A stretch of DNA of 64,000 bases. Origin: Rosenbergiella nectarea. Its GTDB lineage: Bacteria; Pseudomonadota; Gammaproteobacteria; Enterobacterales; Enterobacteriaceae. The stretch is from contig NZ_FOGC01000009.1 of NCBI RefSeq assembly GCF_900111105.1, forward strand, positions 62,001 through 126,000. Direction: 5' to 3'. This document shows, one piece after another, positions 6,411 through 16,040 of this stretch (positions within the stretch are counted from its first letter, which is position 1; each line of letters starts with the position of its first letter). Below the pieces are notes generated by a model. The model was not told the origin of the DNA. It made no database searches and saw only the letters and a list, made by a program, of their open reading frames with translations. The position numbers and the translations under genes were made by a program.

Positions 6411-9086
6411 ATGCTATATGAAAAAAAGCGAGCAACGTGGGCCATTAGCCTGATGGGTTTAAATTTATTGTCATTCTCATCAGTGGCAGCCAGCGTGTGT
6501 GCTTCAGCTGGCGATAATGAAGCTCAGACCGTTACCGGCCGAGAAACCGAAGAATGTACGGTCTCTCCGTCACTGGGTTTTTTTACTGTGGCAGAAGGCG
6601 CATCTGTTGACGTCACCCGCGAAGGCTCCGGTTTCGTTTCAGTCTCTGTTACTGATAACAACCTCGAGAGTTTTGGCAACAGCGGCACAATAGCTTCTGC
6701 ATACACTGGTGTTCGTGTGGCCAGTAACGGGCCGGGTTCAGGAAATGAAACGCATATAGACGATTTTTTTAATGACGGACTGATATCCGTCAGCGGCGGT
6801 TCAGGCATTGCCGCGGTGCATAATATCTCAGGATTTATTGGTGATTTTACAAACAGCGGAACATTGCTGAATGACTCGGTGAGCACCAGTGTAGCACTGA
6901 ACAGTGACCTGACCGGAAACGACAATTACACCACCGCCCTCTATAATCTTTCATCAATTGACGCGGTTTTTAATAGCGGGACAATCAGGGCTGCGACAGG
7001 CATAACCAACCTTACAACGAGTGGAATAACCAACCGGATAGGTAAAATTGATAATACAGGTTCAATTACGGGTGCCATTGCCAACGGGATCCTCAACGAA
7101 GGTGCAGTGGGCAGTATTATAAACGAATCCGGAGGGGTAATTCAGGGCGCAGATACCGGAATAAGCAATGCCGGAAACATCTCTCAGATTATAAACAGCG
7201 GCACAATCCGAGGGGGAAACTGGTCTGTATACAATTCCGGCAGCATTGATGGGGGTATTCACACCTCAGGATTACTGGATGGCTCTGTTTACCTCGGCAA
7301 CTCAGCGATTTATATCAGTGGGATCAGAGCGGTTATTAATGGCGCAGTAACAGGTCAGGCAGGCTCAGCTGTATTCGTGGGAGATGGAAGCACGACCGCG
7401 ACCTTCACCGCCACGAATAACGTCAATGTCGACAGCATCGTTGTTACGTCCGGCAGCTCACTCACCCTCACCCCGTCGGCACGCTGGGCAGCCCTCAACG
7501 GTACGGCAAACAACGGCATCCTGACGCTGGAAAGCGGCAGCGTCCTTGACGGGCCTTTATCACAGAACGGCACGCTGCTTTTCAGCACGGAAAAAATGGC
7601 CTCCTCCACCCTCAATGCCAGCCTCACCAACCGTGGAAGCCTCGTGCTGAACCCCACCCCAACCAGCGCGGGCAACACCCTGACCGTCAACGGTGACTAC
7701 ACCGGACTGCCGGGCAGCTCGGTGTCACTCGGCAGCGTGCTGGCTGGTGATAACTCGCTGACCGACCGCCTGGTGGTGACCAGCAATACGAGCGGTGCCA
7801 GCACCCTCTTCGTGACTAACGAGAACGGCGGCGGCGCCCAGACGCTGGACGGCATCCAGCTCATCAGCGTGGGAGGGCGCTCTGACGCCGTGTTCTCGCT
7901 GGGGAACCGCGTGGTGGCCGGTGCCTATGACTACCGCCTGCGCAAAGGAAACGTTTCGGGCACCGACCCGGCGGGCTGGTACCTGACCAGCACAGCCTTC
8001 GCATCTGTCCCTGAACCCACCCCCTCTTCTGAGCCTGTCCCTGAACCCACCCCCTCTTCTGAGCCTGCCCCTGAACCCACCCCCTCTTCTGAGCCTGTCC
8101 GCATGTACCGTCCCGAGGCGGCGGCCTACACGGCTAACCTTCAGGCGGCGAATACCCTGTTTGACCTGTCAATGCGGGACCGCAGCGGGGAAACGCGCTA
8201 CAGCGACCCGGTGACGGGTGAGGTCCGTACGACCAGCCTGTGGATGCGTAATCTGGGCAGTCACGGGCGCACATCCATGGCGGACGGCCAGAACCGCACG
8301 CAGACGAACCGCTACGTGCTGCAGCTGGGCGGGGATATTATTCAGGGCTCCACAAACGGCTCGGACGCGCTTCACGCCGGCCTGACGGGCGGCTACGGCC
8401 GGGCGGACAGCAGTTCACACAACGGCCTGACCGGCCGGGACGCGAAGGGCAGCGTGAGCGGATACAGCGCAGGGGTGTACGGTACGTGGTACCAGAACGC
8501 AGAGGCAAAGACCGGCGCATGGGCTGAAACGTGGGCGCAGTACAACTGGTTCCGCAACGAGGTGTCAGGGGATATGCTGCCTGTAGAGCGTTACAACAGT
8601 CAGGGCATAAAGGCGTCGCTGGAAGGCGGCTATGCCTGGCTGGCGGGACGCTGGCAGAGCAGCGGCGGGACGGAGAGTTTTCTGTTCCTTGAGCCGCACG
8701 CGCAGGCCGTCTGGTCCGGCATCCGGGCGGATGACCACGCAGAGGCGGGCGGCACCCGTGTGCAGGGAACGGGAAATGACGGAGTCACAACCCGCCTCGG
8801 ACTCAGAACCTACCTGAACGGGAAAAGCCGGGCAGACCGGCAGACCGTGCGCGAGTTCCAGCCGTTCGTGGAAGTGAACTGGCTGCATAACACCCAGGTG
8901 TACGGCGTGCGCATGAACGGAGAACCGGATGCTGTGCGGGGGAGCCGGAACGTGGCCGAACTGAAAACGGGCGTGGAGGGGCGTCTGTCGCAGAACCTGT
9001 CGGGCGCCGTGGTGTTCACGCAGCAGGCCGGAGGGGCTGGCTACCGCGACAGCCAGGGGGCGCTGCAGGTGAACTACCGGTTCTGA
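6411..9086 (+). CDS. Type V autotransporter adhesin-like protein
   Basis: An 891-residue autotransporter. After an N-terminal signal region (basic MLYEKKRATW, hydrophobic core, cleavage near VAA-SVCAS), the passenger (about residues 30-520) has repeated short strands with Asn/Ser/Thr/Gly such as FNSGTI, INSGTI and NNGTL, typical of a beta-helix. A hinge of three VPEPTPSSEP-type repeats (about 533-562) leads into the C-terminal beta-barrel (about 600-891), which ends in the outer-membrane signature NYRF. The ATG is preceded by TGGAG. The 3' half is more GC-rich than the 5' half, suggesting a mosaic or transferred gene. An inverted heptosyltransferase remnant follows, so the passenger may once have been glycosylated. 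The specific adhesive target is unknown. Confidence 0.85.
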   Translation: MLYEKKRATWAISLMGLNLLSFSSVAASVCASAGDNEAQTVTGRETEECTVSPSLGFFTVAEGASVDVTREGSGFVSVSVTDNNLESFGNSGTIASAYTGVRVASNGPGSGNETHIDDFFNDGLISVSGGSGIAAVHNISGFIGDFTNSGTLLNDSVSTSVALNSDLTGNDNYTTALYNLSSIDAVFNSGTIRAATGITNLTTSGITNRIGKIDNTGSITGAIANGILNEGAVGSIINESGGVIQGADTGISNAGNISQIINSGTIRGGNWSVYNSGSIDGGIHTSGLLDGSVYLGNSAIYISGIRAVINGAVTGQAGSAVFVGDGSTTATFTATNNVNVDSIVVTSGSSLTLTPSARWAALNGTANNGILTLESGSVLDGPLSQNGTLLFSTEKMASSTLNASLTNRGSLVLNPTPTSAGNTLTVNGDYTGLPGSSVSLGSVLAGDNSLTDRLVVTSNTSGASTLFVTNENGGGAQTLDGIQLISVGGRSDAVFSLGNRVVAGAYDYRLRKGNVSGTDPAGWYLTSTAFASVPEPTPSSEPVPEPTPSSEPAPEPTPSSEPVRMYRPEAAAYTANLQAANTLFDLSMRDRSGETRYSDPVTGEVRTTSLWMRNLGSHGRTSMADGQNRTQTNRYVLQLGGDIIQGSTNGSDALHAGLTGGYGRADSSSHNGLTGRDAKGSVSGYSAGVYGTWYQNAEAKTGAWAETWAQYNWFRNEVSGDMLPVERYNSQGIKASLEGGYAWLAGRWQSSGGTESFLFLEPHAQAVWSGIRADDHAEAGGTRVQGTGNDGVTTRLGLRTYLNGKSRADRQTVREFQPFVEVNWLHNTQVYGVRMNGEPDAVRGSRNVAELKTGVEGRLSQNLSGAVVFTQQAGGAGYRDSQGALQVNYRF
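8007..8096 (+). repeat. Three tandem 30-bp repeats encoding a proline hinge
   Basis: Three nearly perfect in-frame copies of a 30-bp unit encode (V/A)PEPTPSSEP. The third differs by one base (GCC for GTC). The repeat lies between passenger and barrel, a position that in autotransporters acts as a flexible spacer. Whole-codon unit length means copy changes keep the frame. Confidence 0.9.
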
Positions 9087-9094
9087 GTCTTCAC

Positions 9095-9840
9095 GCCGTG
9101 GGGGCGGCAGGTTGGTCAGCCTGTTCACCGACCCGCCGCTGGCGGCTTCCCGGTCAATACACAGCACCCGGTAGCCCAGGAACTTCAGATGGGCCACCAG
9201 CTCCGCCCAGCCGCGCCCGTTGTTCCAGAACCTGGCCTGAAAGGTGGACTGCACGGCGATGCAGACGTAAGGCTCACCGATGACGCGCGACGCGCTGAGG
9301 TCAAGGGGCGGAGGCGCCTCCCGTGGACCAACGCCGAGGATGTACCCGGCGGTGCGGTGGAAGCCCACCTGCCGGAAGTCCACCGGCAGGTGCGTATCGT
9401 TGCCGTCAAAGAACAGGCCTATCCGGTAAGTGGCGTACGGTGCAGGCTTCCGCACGACGTCGGGTGCCGAGAAGCGGATGTGCGGATACTGCCTCGCCAG
9501 CAGTTCGATGATGTCGAGAGCCATGTAGCACTCAAGCCGGCAGCCATGCAGCACACGGAAGTGCTCCGCGTAGTGGAACCAGCCGAGCAGGTCGCCGAGC
9601 GTGCCGGTGGGGAAGGAAATCAGCACATCACTGTCCTTCAGGGACAGGGTTTCGTCCAGCAGCGGCGTGGTTTCGTCACCGCGCCAGACCTGAATGCGGA
9701 AGCGGACGAAGTACTTTTTGGCCGAGGTGACCCAGCCGGTCCCTTCATGATCGGCCGCTCAGGTGGGAGCAGGAACGGATGGGCTCCGTTACCCGATGTA
9801 GCCGGGGCAGGGAGTATGGTGTTAACTTCAGGTGCAGTGA
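9095..9840 (-). pseudogene. Truncated autotransporter heptosyltransferase (TibC/Aah family) remnant
   Basis: On the minus strand the sequence encodes VTSAKKYFVRFRIQVW, ISFPTGTLGDLLGWFHYAEH, YATYRIGLFFDG, DFRQVGFHRTAGYILGV, EPYVCIAVQSTFQARFWNNG and LKFLGYRVLCIDREA, the ordered blocks of the TibC/Aah/BAHT family that adds heptose to autotransporter passengers. It stops matching at about 9100, next to the autotransporter stop codon, so the C-terminal catalytic half is absent. The 5' side lacks a clear start and runs into the aldehyde dehydrogenase remnant. In known systems the transferase gene lies upstream of and parallel to its autotransporter; here it is inverted and downstream. Its open frame continuing antisense into the barrel gene is not meaningful. 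Confidence 0.75.
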
Positions 9841-10883
<1,043 letters not shown>

Positions 10884-10893
10884 AAGACAACGG

Positions 10894-10915
10894 GTCCCCC
10901 AGTGCGCTGGGGGAT
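10894..10915. terminator. GC-rich hairpin between converging genes
   Basis: CCCCC and GGGGG flank an 8-base loop (AGTGCGCT) in the short gap between the aldehyde dehydrogenase remnant and the converging acyltransferase. There is no T-run, so termination efficiency is uncertain. Confidence 0.4.
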
Positions 10916-10923
10916 CGACTGAA

Positions 10924-12861
10924 TTATTGCTTAAGAAAGTGTTGAAGCTTTTCACTGCCGCCGTGCGCAATAAAATAGCGCTCGGCTGCTAATGATCCCA
11001 GCACACTGATATGTCCCCCATCCAATGAATAAGGAATGTCATCGACGGCATAATGCGTCGGTGAGAAGAGATCACTGCGGCGAAGATGTAGCGTATTCGC
11101 GGGATTGGCGATCAATTGGTCAAGGATCTGGCTGGTGGCTCGTAGTGTATTGTCCATCTTGACAGAGGTATAAGGCTGAATATCGAAATAGCGGTGTCGC
11201 CATAAATTCTGCTTATAAAGTGCACCAACATTCTCTTCAAACTGATAAGGCTCGTCCATAATGATAAGCGGAACGTTCTTTTGCTGAATTTTAGTAATTA
11301 AATCGCGTAAACCTTCAATTGATTGTGGATTATCGAAATCTTGAGTCCACGATCCTGCCAAAACGATGAAATCATAATCGCTGATATGATCGAGGAGATA
11401 GTGGCGATTAAATAGGCATTGCTGATAGGCACGTGAAGAATGGGGACCAGAGAAGTCATTACCGGTAGAGGGATTACACCAATTAGTGGTGATTGCCTGC
11501 AGTTGCATAAAATTATTTTCCCCCACGCTTTGCCAAAAAGGTATGTATTGCCCCGCATAGGAGTCACCGAAGAGCAGTCCTTTTTTCCGCGGATGAATAG
11601 TGTTACCAACCTTACATTGTACACCGGGAAGACCAACAGTGAACTCGTGATGGCTTGCGATAGAGTAGAAACACCAACCATCCTCCGGGCTAGGCATTTT
11701 TATTTTATTGATAAGGGAAAGATAATTTTCTCCCCCTCGCCATGGGAACCCAGAATTCTTACGGGTATGGTCTGCGACACCGATAAAAATTAGTACCGTA
11801 CATAAGAAAAATGAAAATGAGAATAATTGGCCTTTACCTTTTGCCCAAGAAATGACTTTCCTCTCTATAAATTTATAACTTAAATAACCAATGATGATGG
11901 ATAAGGCTGAGAATCCAATATTGTTAATAGTTGTAGGATGGGGGAAGTAATAATTAGCAAGAAAATGAATTGGCCAGTGCCATAAATATATCGAATAGGA
12001 TGCTAATCCAATGTTATAAATAACCGGATGATTGAAAATACGTAAAGAGTTATTTGCCGAATAGATGATCAGTGATGAACCGATCACTACTAGGATAGCT
12101 AAATATCCAGGCCAAAGAACTTTATCATTAATAGTGATTAATGATAATAAAACCAGAGCTATCCCAAATAGTTTCAATAAAATAGGTGGGCGACTTTGCT
12201 GAGACGTTCTGCTGCTTTCAAACAGATAAACCAGTCCTCCCGCCAACATTTCCCAAGCACGGGTGGTCAGCATATAGAAGTCATAGGCACGGTTGATCGT
12301 CGATTGATAGACTGAAAAGAGAAATGAAGAGAGCAATAAGAGGGAGAGTATAGTAATTAACCCTCTAGGGTGCTTCACAACTTTATTGAGTAAAATAAAC
12401 AGAAAGGGGTAAAGAAGATAAAACTGCCACTCTACCGATAAAGACCATGTGTGCAGCAATACGTTTTTTGCACTATTGGCAGCAAAATAGTCATCGGCCT
12501 CTTTGAGTAATGAAATATTCGAGGTAAAAGTTAAAGATTTTATAACATACTTACAATAATACTGGAAGTCCTCTGGATTTAAGAGTAAAAAACTCACACA
12601 ATAGAAGGTGATCGTTACTAATAGTAATGGTGGCACGATTCTAATAAATCTGGCGTAGAAGAAGTTCTTTATTTTAAAATTATTGACATACAATTGGTCG
12701 ACAATGATCTTTGTCATAAAATAGCCAGAGATAACAAAGAAAATATCAACACCGATAAATCCCGCATGGAAAAGCGGAAGATTAAAATGATAAAAAACGA
12801 CTAGCAATAAGGCATATGCCCGCAAGCCATTTACATCATAACGAAACTCAGCCTGTTGCAT
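10924..12861 (-). CDS. Acyltransferase 3-SGNH fusion, O-antigen/exopolysaccharide acetylase-like
   Basis: A 645-residue protein. The first about 370 residues form an acyltransferase-3 membrane domain (FRYDVNGLRAYALLLVVFYHF with the conserved His, GVDIFFVISGYFMTKII, and RFIRIVPPLLLV). The C-terminal periplasmic part is an SGNH hydrolase-like domain, with GDSYAGQY as block I and DGGHIS as the catalytic Asp/His block. This is the OafA/OatA-type design, in which the membrane domain carries the acyl group across and the SGNH domain transfers it. ATG at 12861 (MQQAEFRYD) matches family starts; an in-frame ATG 21 codons upstream overlaps probable promoter sequence. It is divergent from a hexapeptide acetyltransferase gene, suggesting a surface-glycan function. 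The acceptor is unknown. Confidence 0.85.
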   Translation of the reverse strand: MQQAEFRYDVNGLRAYALLLVVFYHFNLPLFHAGFIGVDIFFVISGYFMTKIIVDQLYVNNFKIKNFFYARFIRIVPPLLLVTITFYCVSFLLLNPEDFQYYCKYVIKSLTFTSNISLLKEADDYFAANSAKNVLLHTWSLSVEWQFYLLYPFLFILLNKVVKHPRGLITILSLLLLSSFLFSVYQSTINRAYDFYMLTTRAWEMLAGGLVYLFESSRTSQQSRPPILLKLFGIALVLLSLITINDKVLWPGYLAILVVIGSSLIIYSANNSLRIFNHPVIYNIGLASYSIYLWHWPIHFLANYYFPHPTTINNIGFSALSIIIGYLSYKFIERKVISWAKGKGQLFSFSFFLCTVLIFIGVADHTRKNSGFPWRGGENYLSLINKIKMPSPEDGWCFYSIASHHEFTVGLPGVQCKVGNTIHPRKKGLLFGDSYAGQYIPFWQSVGENNFMQLQAITTNWCNPSTGNDFSGPHSSRAYQQCLFNRHYLLDHISDYDFIVLAGSWTQDFDNPQSIEGLRDLITKIQQKNVPLIIMDEPYQFEENVGALYKQNLWRHRYFDIQPYTSVKMDNTLRATSQILDQLIANPANTLHLRRSDLFSPTHYAVDDIPYSLDGGHISVLGSLAAERYFIAHGGSEKLQHFLKQ

Positions 12862-12947
12862 TAAAAGGGACCCAAAACTGTAATTAACACTATAATCGCT
12901 ATATAGTAATGCATTCGTTAACATTAGCCTAATGGATGTAACTAGAT

Positions 12948-13487
12948 ATGTCAGTCGATGAGCTAAAACAGTGTTTACATCGAGAGGTGATAGGCCATAA
13001 CAAGAAACCTTTTTCTTGGGGAAAGGCTATCCATTCGGCGTACAAAAAGCCAAAGAAACGGTTTGTGTTCTGGTGGCGCTTAGCGAATTTTCTTTATCTC
13101 AGCAAGAGTCGATATCGGCAGAAACTGGCTAAGCGAATCAACCGTAATCTATTCTTTAAATATAACACCGAGATTGAGTTAGGGACCCAAATTGGGGCGG
13201 GTCTGACCATTGGCCATCAGGCTGGGATTGTGATTTCGCGACGCTGTAAGATAGGCGAAAATTTTACCGTACGGCAAAATACGACAATAGGATTGAAGTC
13301 GGATAATAGCAATACCCTCACGATTGGCAACAACGTAAATATTGGGGCGAACAGCTGTATTATTTCAGAACATGTTGTGATCGGCGATAATGTGACGATC
13401 GGCGCGGGGGCTTTCGTTAATCATGATATTCCCGCCAACAGCACCTACTACAGCGTTAATCACTCTTGTATACGACCTAAGGAATAA
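12948..13487 (+). CDS. Hexapeptide-repeat (left-handed beta-helix) O-acetyltransferase, CysE-like
   Basis: A 179-residue protein whose C-terminal half is a left-handed beta-helix with repeats such as TIGHQAGIVISRRCKIGENF, TIGNNVNIGANSCIISEHV and VIGDNVTIGAGA. The GAGLTIGHQAGIVI block with its His resembles the active site of serine acetyltransferase and of polysaccharide O-acetyltransferases (WcaB/NeuO-like). The N-terminal about 65 residues are basic and lack the full SAT helical domain, so cysteine synthesis is less likely than sugar acetylation. Divergent transcription from the SGNH acyltransferase gene leaves only about 90 bases for shared promoters. Confidence 0.75.
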   Translation: MSVDELKQCLHREVIGHNKKPFSWGKAIHSAYKKPKKRFVFWWRLANFLYLSKSRYRQKLAKRINRNLFFKYNTEIELGTQIGAGLTIGHQAGIVISRRCKIGENFTVRQNTTIGLKSDNSNTLTIGNNVNIGANSCIISEHVVIGDNVTIGAGAFVNHDIPANSTYYSVNHSCIRPKE

Positions 13488-13542
13488 TACTCGCGGCGCG
13501 TCGGACATGAGTCAGTTAGACGAACTCATGCCCTTACCCTGA

Positions 13543-14068
13543 CTATTCTACGATTATGTCGGTCGGGAAATCGGCCTCCCGGCGCGCGACTAAGGTCAGA
13601 ATAGAATATACTGCGAGCACTTCTTGATATTGGTTAGTGACATCAACTGCCCACTGCACGACCCCCGTGGCACGTTCTTCCGCGCTACGCTGGCGTTTGA
13701 CGGTTTTTTGTTGGCAGGTTAACCGGGCCCGAATGGTGTCGCCGGGTTTAACCGGTTGCAAGAAACGCAGCCCTCCTAAGCCATAATTGGCAATGACGGG
13801 TCCGACCCCGGCATCCACGAAAAGTCCTGCCGCGGCGGCAACGATAAAATAGCCGTGGACAACGCGTTCGCCAAAGAAAGAGGCCTCGGCACCAATTTTA
13901 TCCATATGGGCATAAAAATGGTCGCCACTTAGACAGGCAAATTGACAATATCGGCTTCAGTTAGCGTTCGACGGTGAGTCAGCAAACTGTCACCCGGACG
14001 TAAATCTTCAAAATATTTACGGAAAGGGTGTATGGGCCTCTTCTTGGACTTTCGCACCTAAGCCATCG
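13543..14068 (-). pseudogene. paaZ: C-terminal MaoC-domain remnant of paaZ
   Basis: The open part encodes [40 protein letters not shown] and [18 protein letters not shown], which match the MaoC-like oxepin-CoA hydrolase domain at the C-terminus of E. coli PaaZ. Upstream, a frame shifted by one base gives [20 protein letters not shown] and TEADIVN, exactly the linker that precedes it in PaaZ; a missing T near 13930 breaks the junction, and another shift near 14050 separates GAKVQEE. The 500-residue aldehyde dehydrogenase domain is absent. No other paa gene is visible. This is a decayed fragment of a phenylacetate catabolic gene. Confidence 0.85.
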
Positions 14069-14134
14069 CTCGTGTATGACGGGGCTAAATAGCGTGTAAA
14101 GTAGCTGAAACATTATCAGCTTAGGAGCGTTGTG

Positions 14135-14745
14135 ATGCAGTTATCAGTGGGGACAGACTCAACATGGTCTTTGCGAGCGATGATCGGTATAAAAATAGCC
14201 GAACTTCCCGTAGATCTTCGTGTATTGGCGTTACAATGCGCGAGCTGTAAAAGCGAACTACGCTCCCTTAGCCCGACCGGGCTGGTTCCCTTCCTCGAGG
14301 ATGGCACATTACGTCTCCATGACTCTTTAGCAATTATTGAGTACCTTAATGAGCTGAGTGGCGGGAAACTCTATCCGAGTGAACAGGGTAAACGTGCATT
14401 CTCGCGAAGCCTCTGTGCCGAAATGCACGCCGGTTTTAGCGCTCTACGCCAAACGATGCCCTTCACCTTAGCCGACGTCAGCCCGTTAATTGTATTTTCT
14501 CCCGCGCAAACCGCAGAAATCGCGCGAGTCACAACTCTATTGCGGGGACCGAGGGGCCTTTTTATCAGGGCGATAAACCGACGGCCGTCGATGCTTTCTA
14601 TGCCGTGTTGGCCTATCGTTTACAGCATTACGGTGTCAGGTTGCCGGGCGCAGCGGGACGGTACCAACAGCAGCTAGTGGCCTGGACATTCTTGCAGGAA
14701 GCGCTGGCACAAGTGACTTCGACTGCCGCCTGCCCGCACGTATAA
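14135..14745 (+). pseudogene. Glutathione S-transferase family gene with a frameshift
   Basis: The N-terminal thioredoxin-like domain is intact: MQLSVGTDSTWSLRA, LRSLSPTGLVPFLEDG (cis-Pro loop) and LHDSLAIIEYLNELSG (glutathione-binding Asp-Ser). ATG at 14135 follows AGGAG with good spacing. Near 14545 the frame must shift to read TEGPFYQGDKPTAVDAFYAV and RLQHYGVRLPG, the conserved C-terminal helical domain, which ends at TAA 14743-14745. Unshifted, the protein ends with an unrelated tail at about residue 180. One indel therefore removes the C-terminal domain. The next ORFs are separate and functional-looking. Confidence 0.75.
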
Positions 14746-14841
14746 CCCCCGTCTAGGTTTTTTAATGCGGTGCAGGGATGACTTGACCTTAGCCTAAGGG
14801 TAAGCGATGTTAAGGAAAACATTTAGGCTAGGTCGATAACC

Positions 14842-15366
14842 GTGATTACCCATTACTCTTTTGCTATTCGTCTGCTTCATTGGTTAACCCTGCTCGCCTT
14901 ATTGGCGGCTTACGGCAGTATTGAGTCGCGCTCGTGGATTGACTTCACACCGGGGCAGCGAAAAGTGGTAGCGATTACCCATGTTTATGCGGGGATGAGC
15001 GTACTGATCATGATGCTCACGCGGGTCTTCTTACGAAGTAAACGCGCGCTGAACATGACTCAGCCTAGCGGGCATTCTCGGTTGGCGCAGTGGGGTCATG
15101 GGCTGTTATACCTCTTATTTATCACCTTACCCCTGCTGAGTCTCACCGCGCGTTACTTTCGGGGGCGGGAATGGTCATGGTTAGGTCTCGCGATGCCGAT
15201 TACTGATACCCCGAATCCTGCCTTAGCCAAAAGCCTAATGGCATGGCATATGGATCTGGCACAGCTGGGATATTGGCTCATCGCGGCACACACCTTGGCA
15301 GCGCTGTATCATCATGTGATTAAAAAAGATAACACTCTGCGGGCCATGCGGCTGTGGGGAAAATAA
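14842..15366 (+). CDS. cybB: Cytochrome b561 (CybB family)
   Basis: A 174-residue four-helix membrane protein close in length and pattern to E. coli CybB. It has the N-terminal RLLHWLTLLALLAAYGSIE with haem-ligand His in helix 1, ITHVYAGMSVLIMMLTRV in helix 2, a third helix with Gly-His, and HTLAALYHHVIKKDNTL in helix 4. CybB passes electrons from ubiquinol, including to superoxide. The start is a GTG with only a weak ribosome binding site. It is followed after about 100 bases by an exported peroxiredoxin and a DsbD-like protein, which suggests a role in periplasmic redox defence. Confidence 0.85.
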   Translation: MITHYSFAIRLLHWLTLLALLAAYGSIESRSWIDFTPGQRKVVAITHVYAGMSVLIMMLTRVFLRSKRALNMTQPSGHSRLAQWGHGLLYLLFITLPLLSLTARYFRGREWSWLGLAMPITDTPNPALAKSLMAWHMDLAQLGYWLIAAHTLAALYHHVIKKDNTLRAMRLWGK

Positions 15367-15468
15367 TCGAAAATTTTTTTATCTCCTTGCGCAACTTTTT
15401 ACTCTTTAGAGCGAATTAGTCAGTAAGGTTAACTAAACTTATTACATTAATTCTACAGGAGTATGGAG

Positions 15469-16029
15469 ATGACTATGATTACACGTCGTATTACCCAGAT
15501 GGTTGCTGGAGTGGGAATGGCTTTTGCAGCCGCAAGTTTTACGGCACAAGCCGCGTTACCGGTGGGTGCAGCGGCACCACAATTCCAATTGCATGCAGCA
15601 CTGGGCGGTAAACCCCTCGATTTCTCTCTTCAACAAGCCCTTAAAAAAGGCCCGGTAGTCCTCTATTTCTTCCCTGCGGCATTTACTGCGGGCTGTACCT
15701 TAGAGGCTCATGAGTTCGCCGAAGCTACCGATAAGTTTACCCAATTGGGCGCGACAGTCATTGGTGTGACGGCGGGGAATACCGACCAAATTAGCCAGTT
15801 CTCCAAACTCGAGTGCCGCGATAAATTTGCGGTGGCGGCGGATCCCGGTGCCAAGGTCGCCGCACAGTATCAAACCGCGGTACAAGTGAAAGGGAAGGCG
15901 ATGTCAGAGCGTACCTCTTATGTGATTTCCCCTGAAGGCAAAATTTTAATGAGTTACACGGATAGAAATCCTGATCAGCATATCCAGAAAGCGTTGGATG
16001 CTGTGCAACAGTATCGCTCAGCACACTAA
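15469..16029 (+). CDS. Exported peroxiredoxin (AhpC/TSA, BCP-like)
   Basis: A 186-residue thioredoxin-fold peroxidase. It has an N-terminal signal peptide (basic TRRITQ, hydrophobic MVAGVGMAFAAASF, cleavage after AQA), so it acts in the periplasm. The peroxidatic site PAAFTAGCTLEAHEF holds the P-x3-T-x2-C motif, and a second Cys follows at FSKLECRDKF. The C-terminal SERTSYVISPEGKI block is typical. Three close ATGs occur; the one at 15469 has AGGAG at the best distance. The DsbD-like gene starts 11 bases downstream, so the protein is probably reduced by it. Confidence 0.85.
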   Translation: MTMITRRITQMVAGVGMAFAAASFTAQAALPVGAAAPQFQLHAALGGKPLDFSLQQALKKGPVVLYFFPAAFTAGCTLEAHEFAEATDKFTQLGATVIGVTAGNTDQISQFSKLECRDKFAVAADPGAKVAAQYQTAVQVKGKAMSERTSYVISPEGKILMSYTDRNPDQHIQKALDAVQQYRSAH

Positions 16030-16040
16030 GTGGTGACAGG

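Noticed and set aside
6524-6925. 133-codon minus-strand frame inside the autotransporter passenger
   Set aside because: Low-complexity Ser/Pro/Val product typical of the reverse of Thr/Ser/Gly repeats; no ribosome binding site or family.
8565-9090. Long minus-strand frame running antisense to the autotransporter barrel
   Set aside because: It is an extension of the heptosyltransferase fragment into opposite-strand coding DNA. Family similarity ends at about 9100, and the barrel gene on the plus strand is clearly real.
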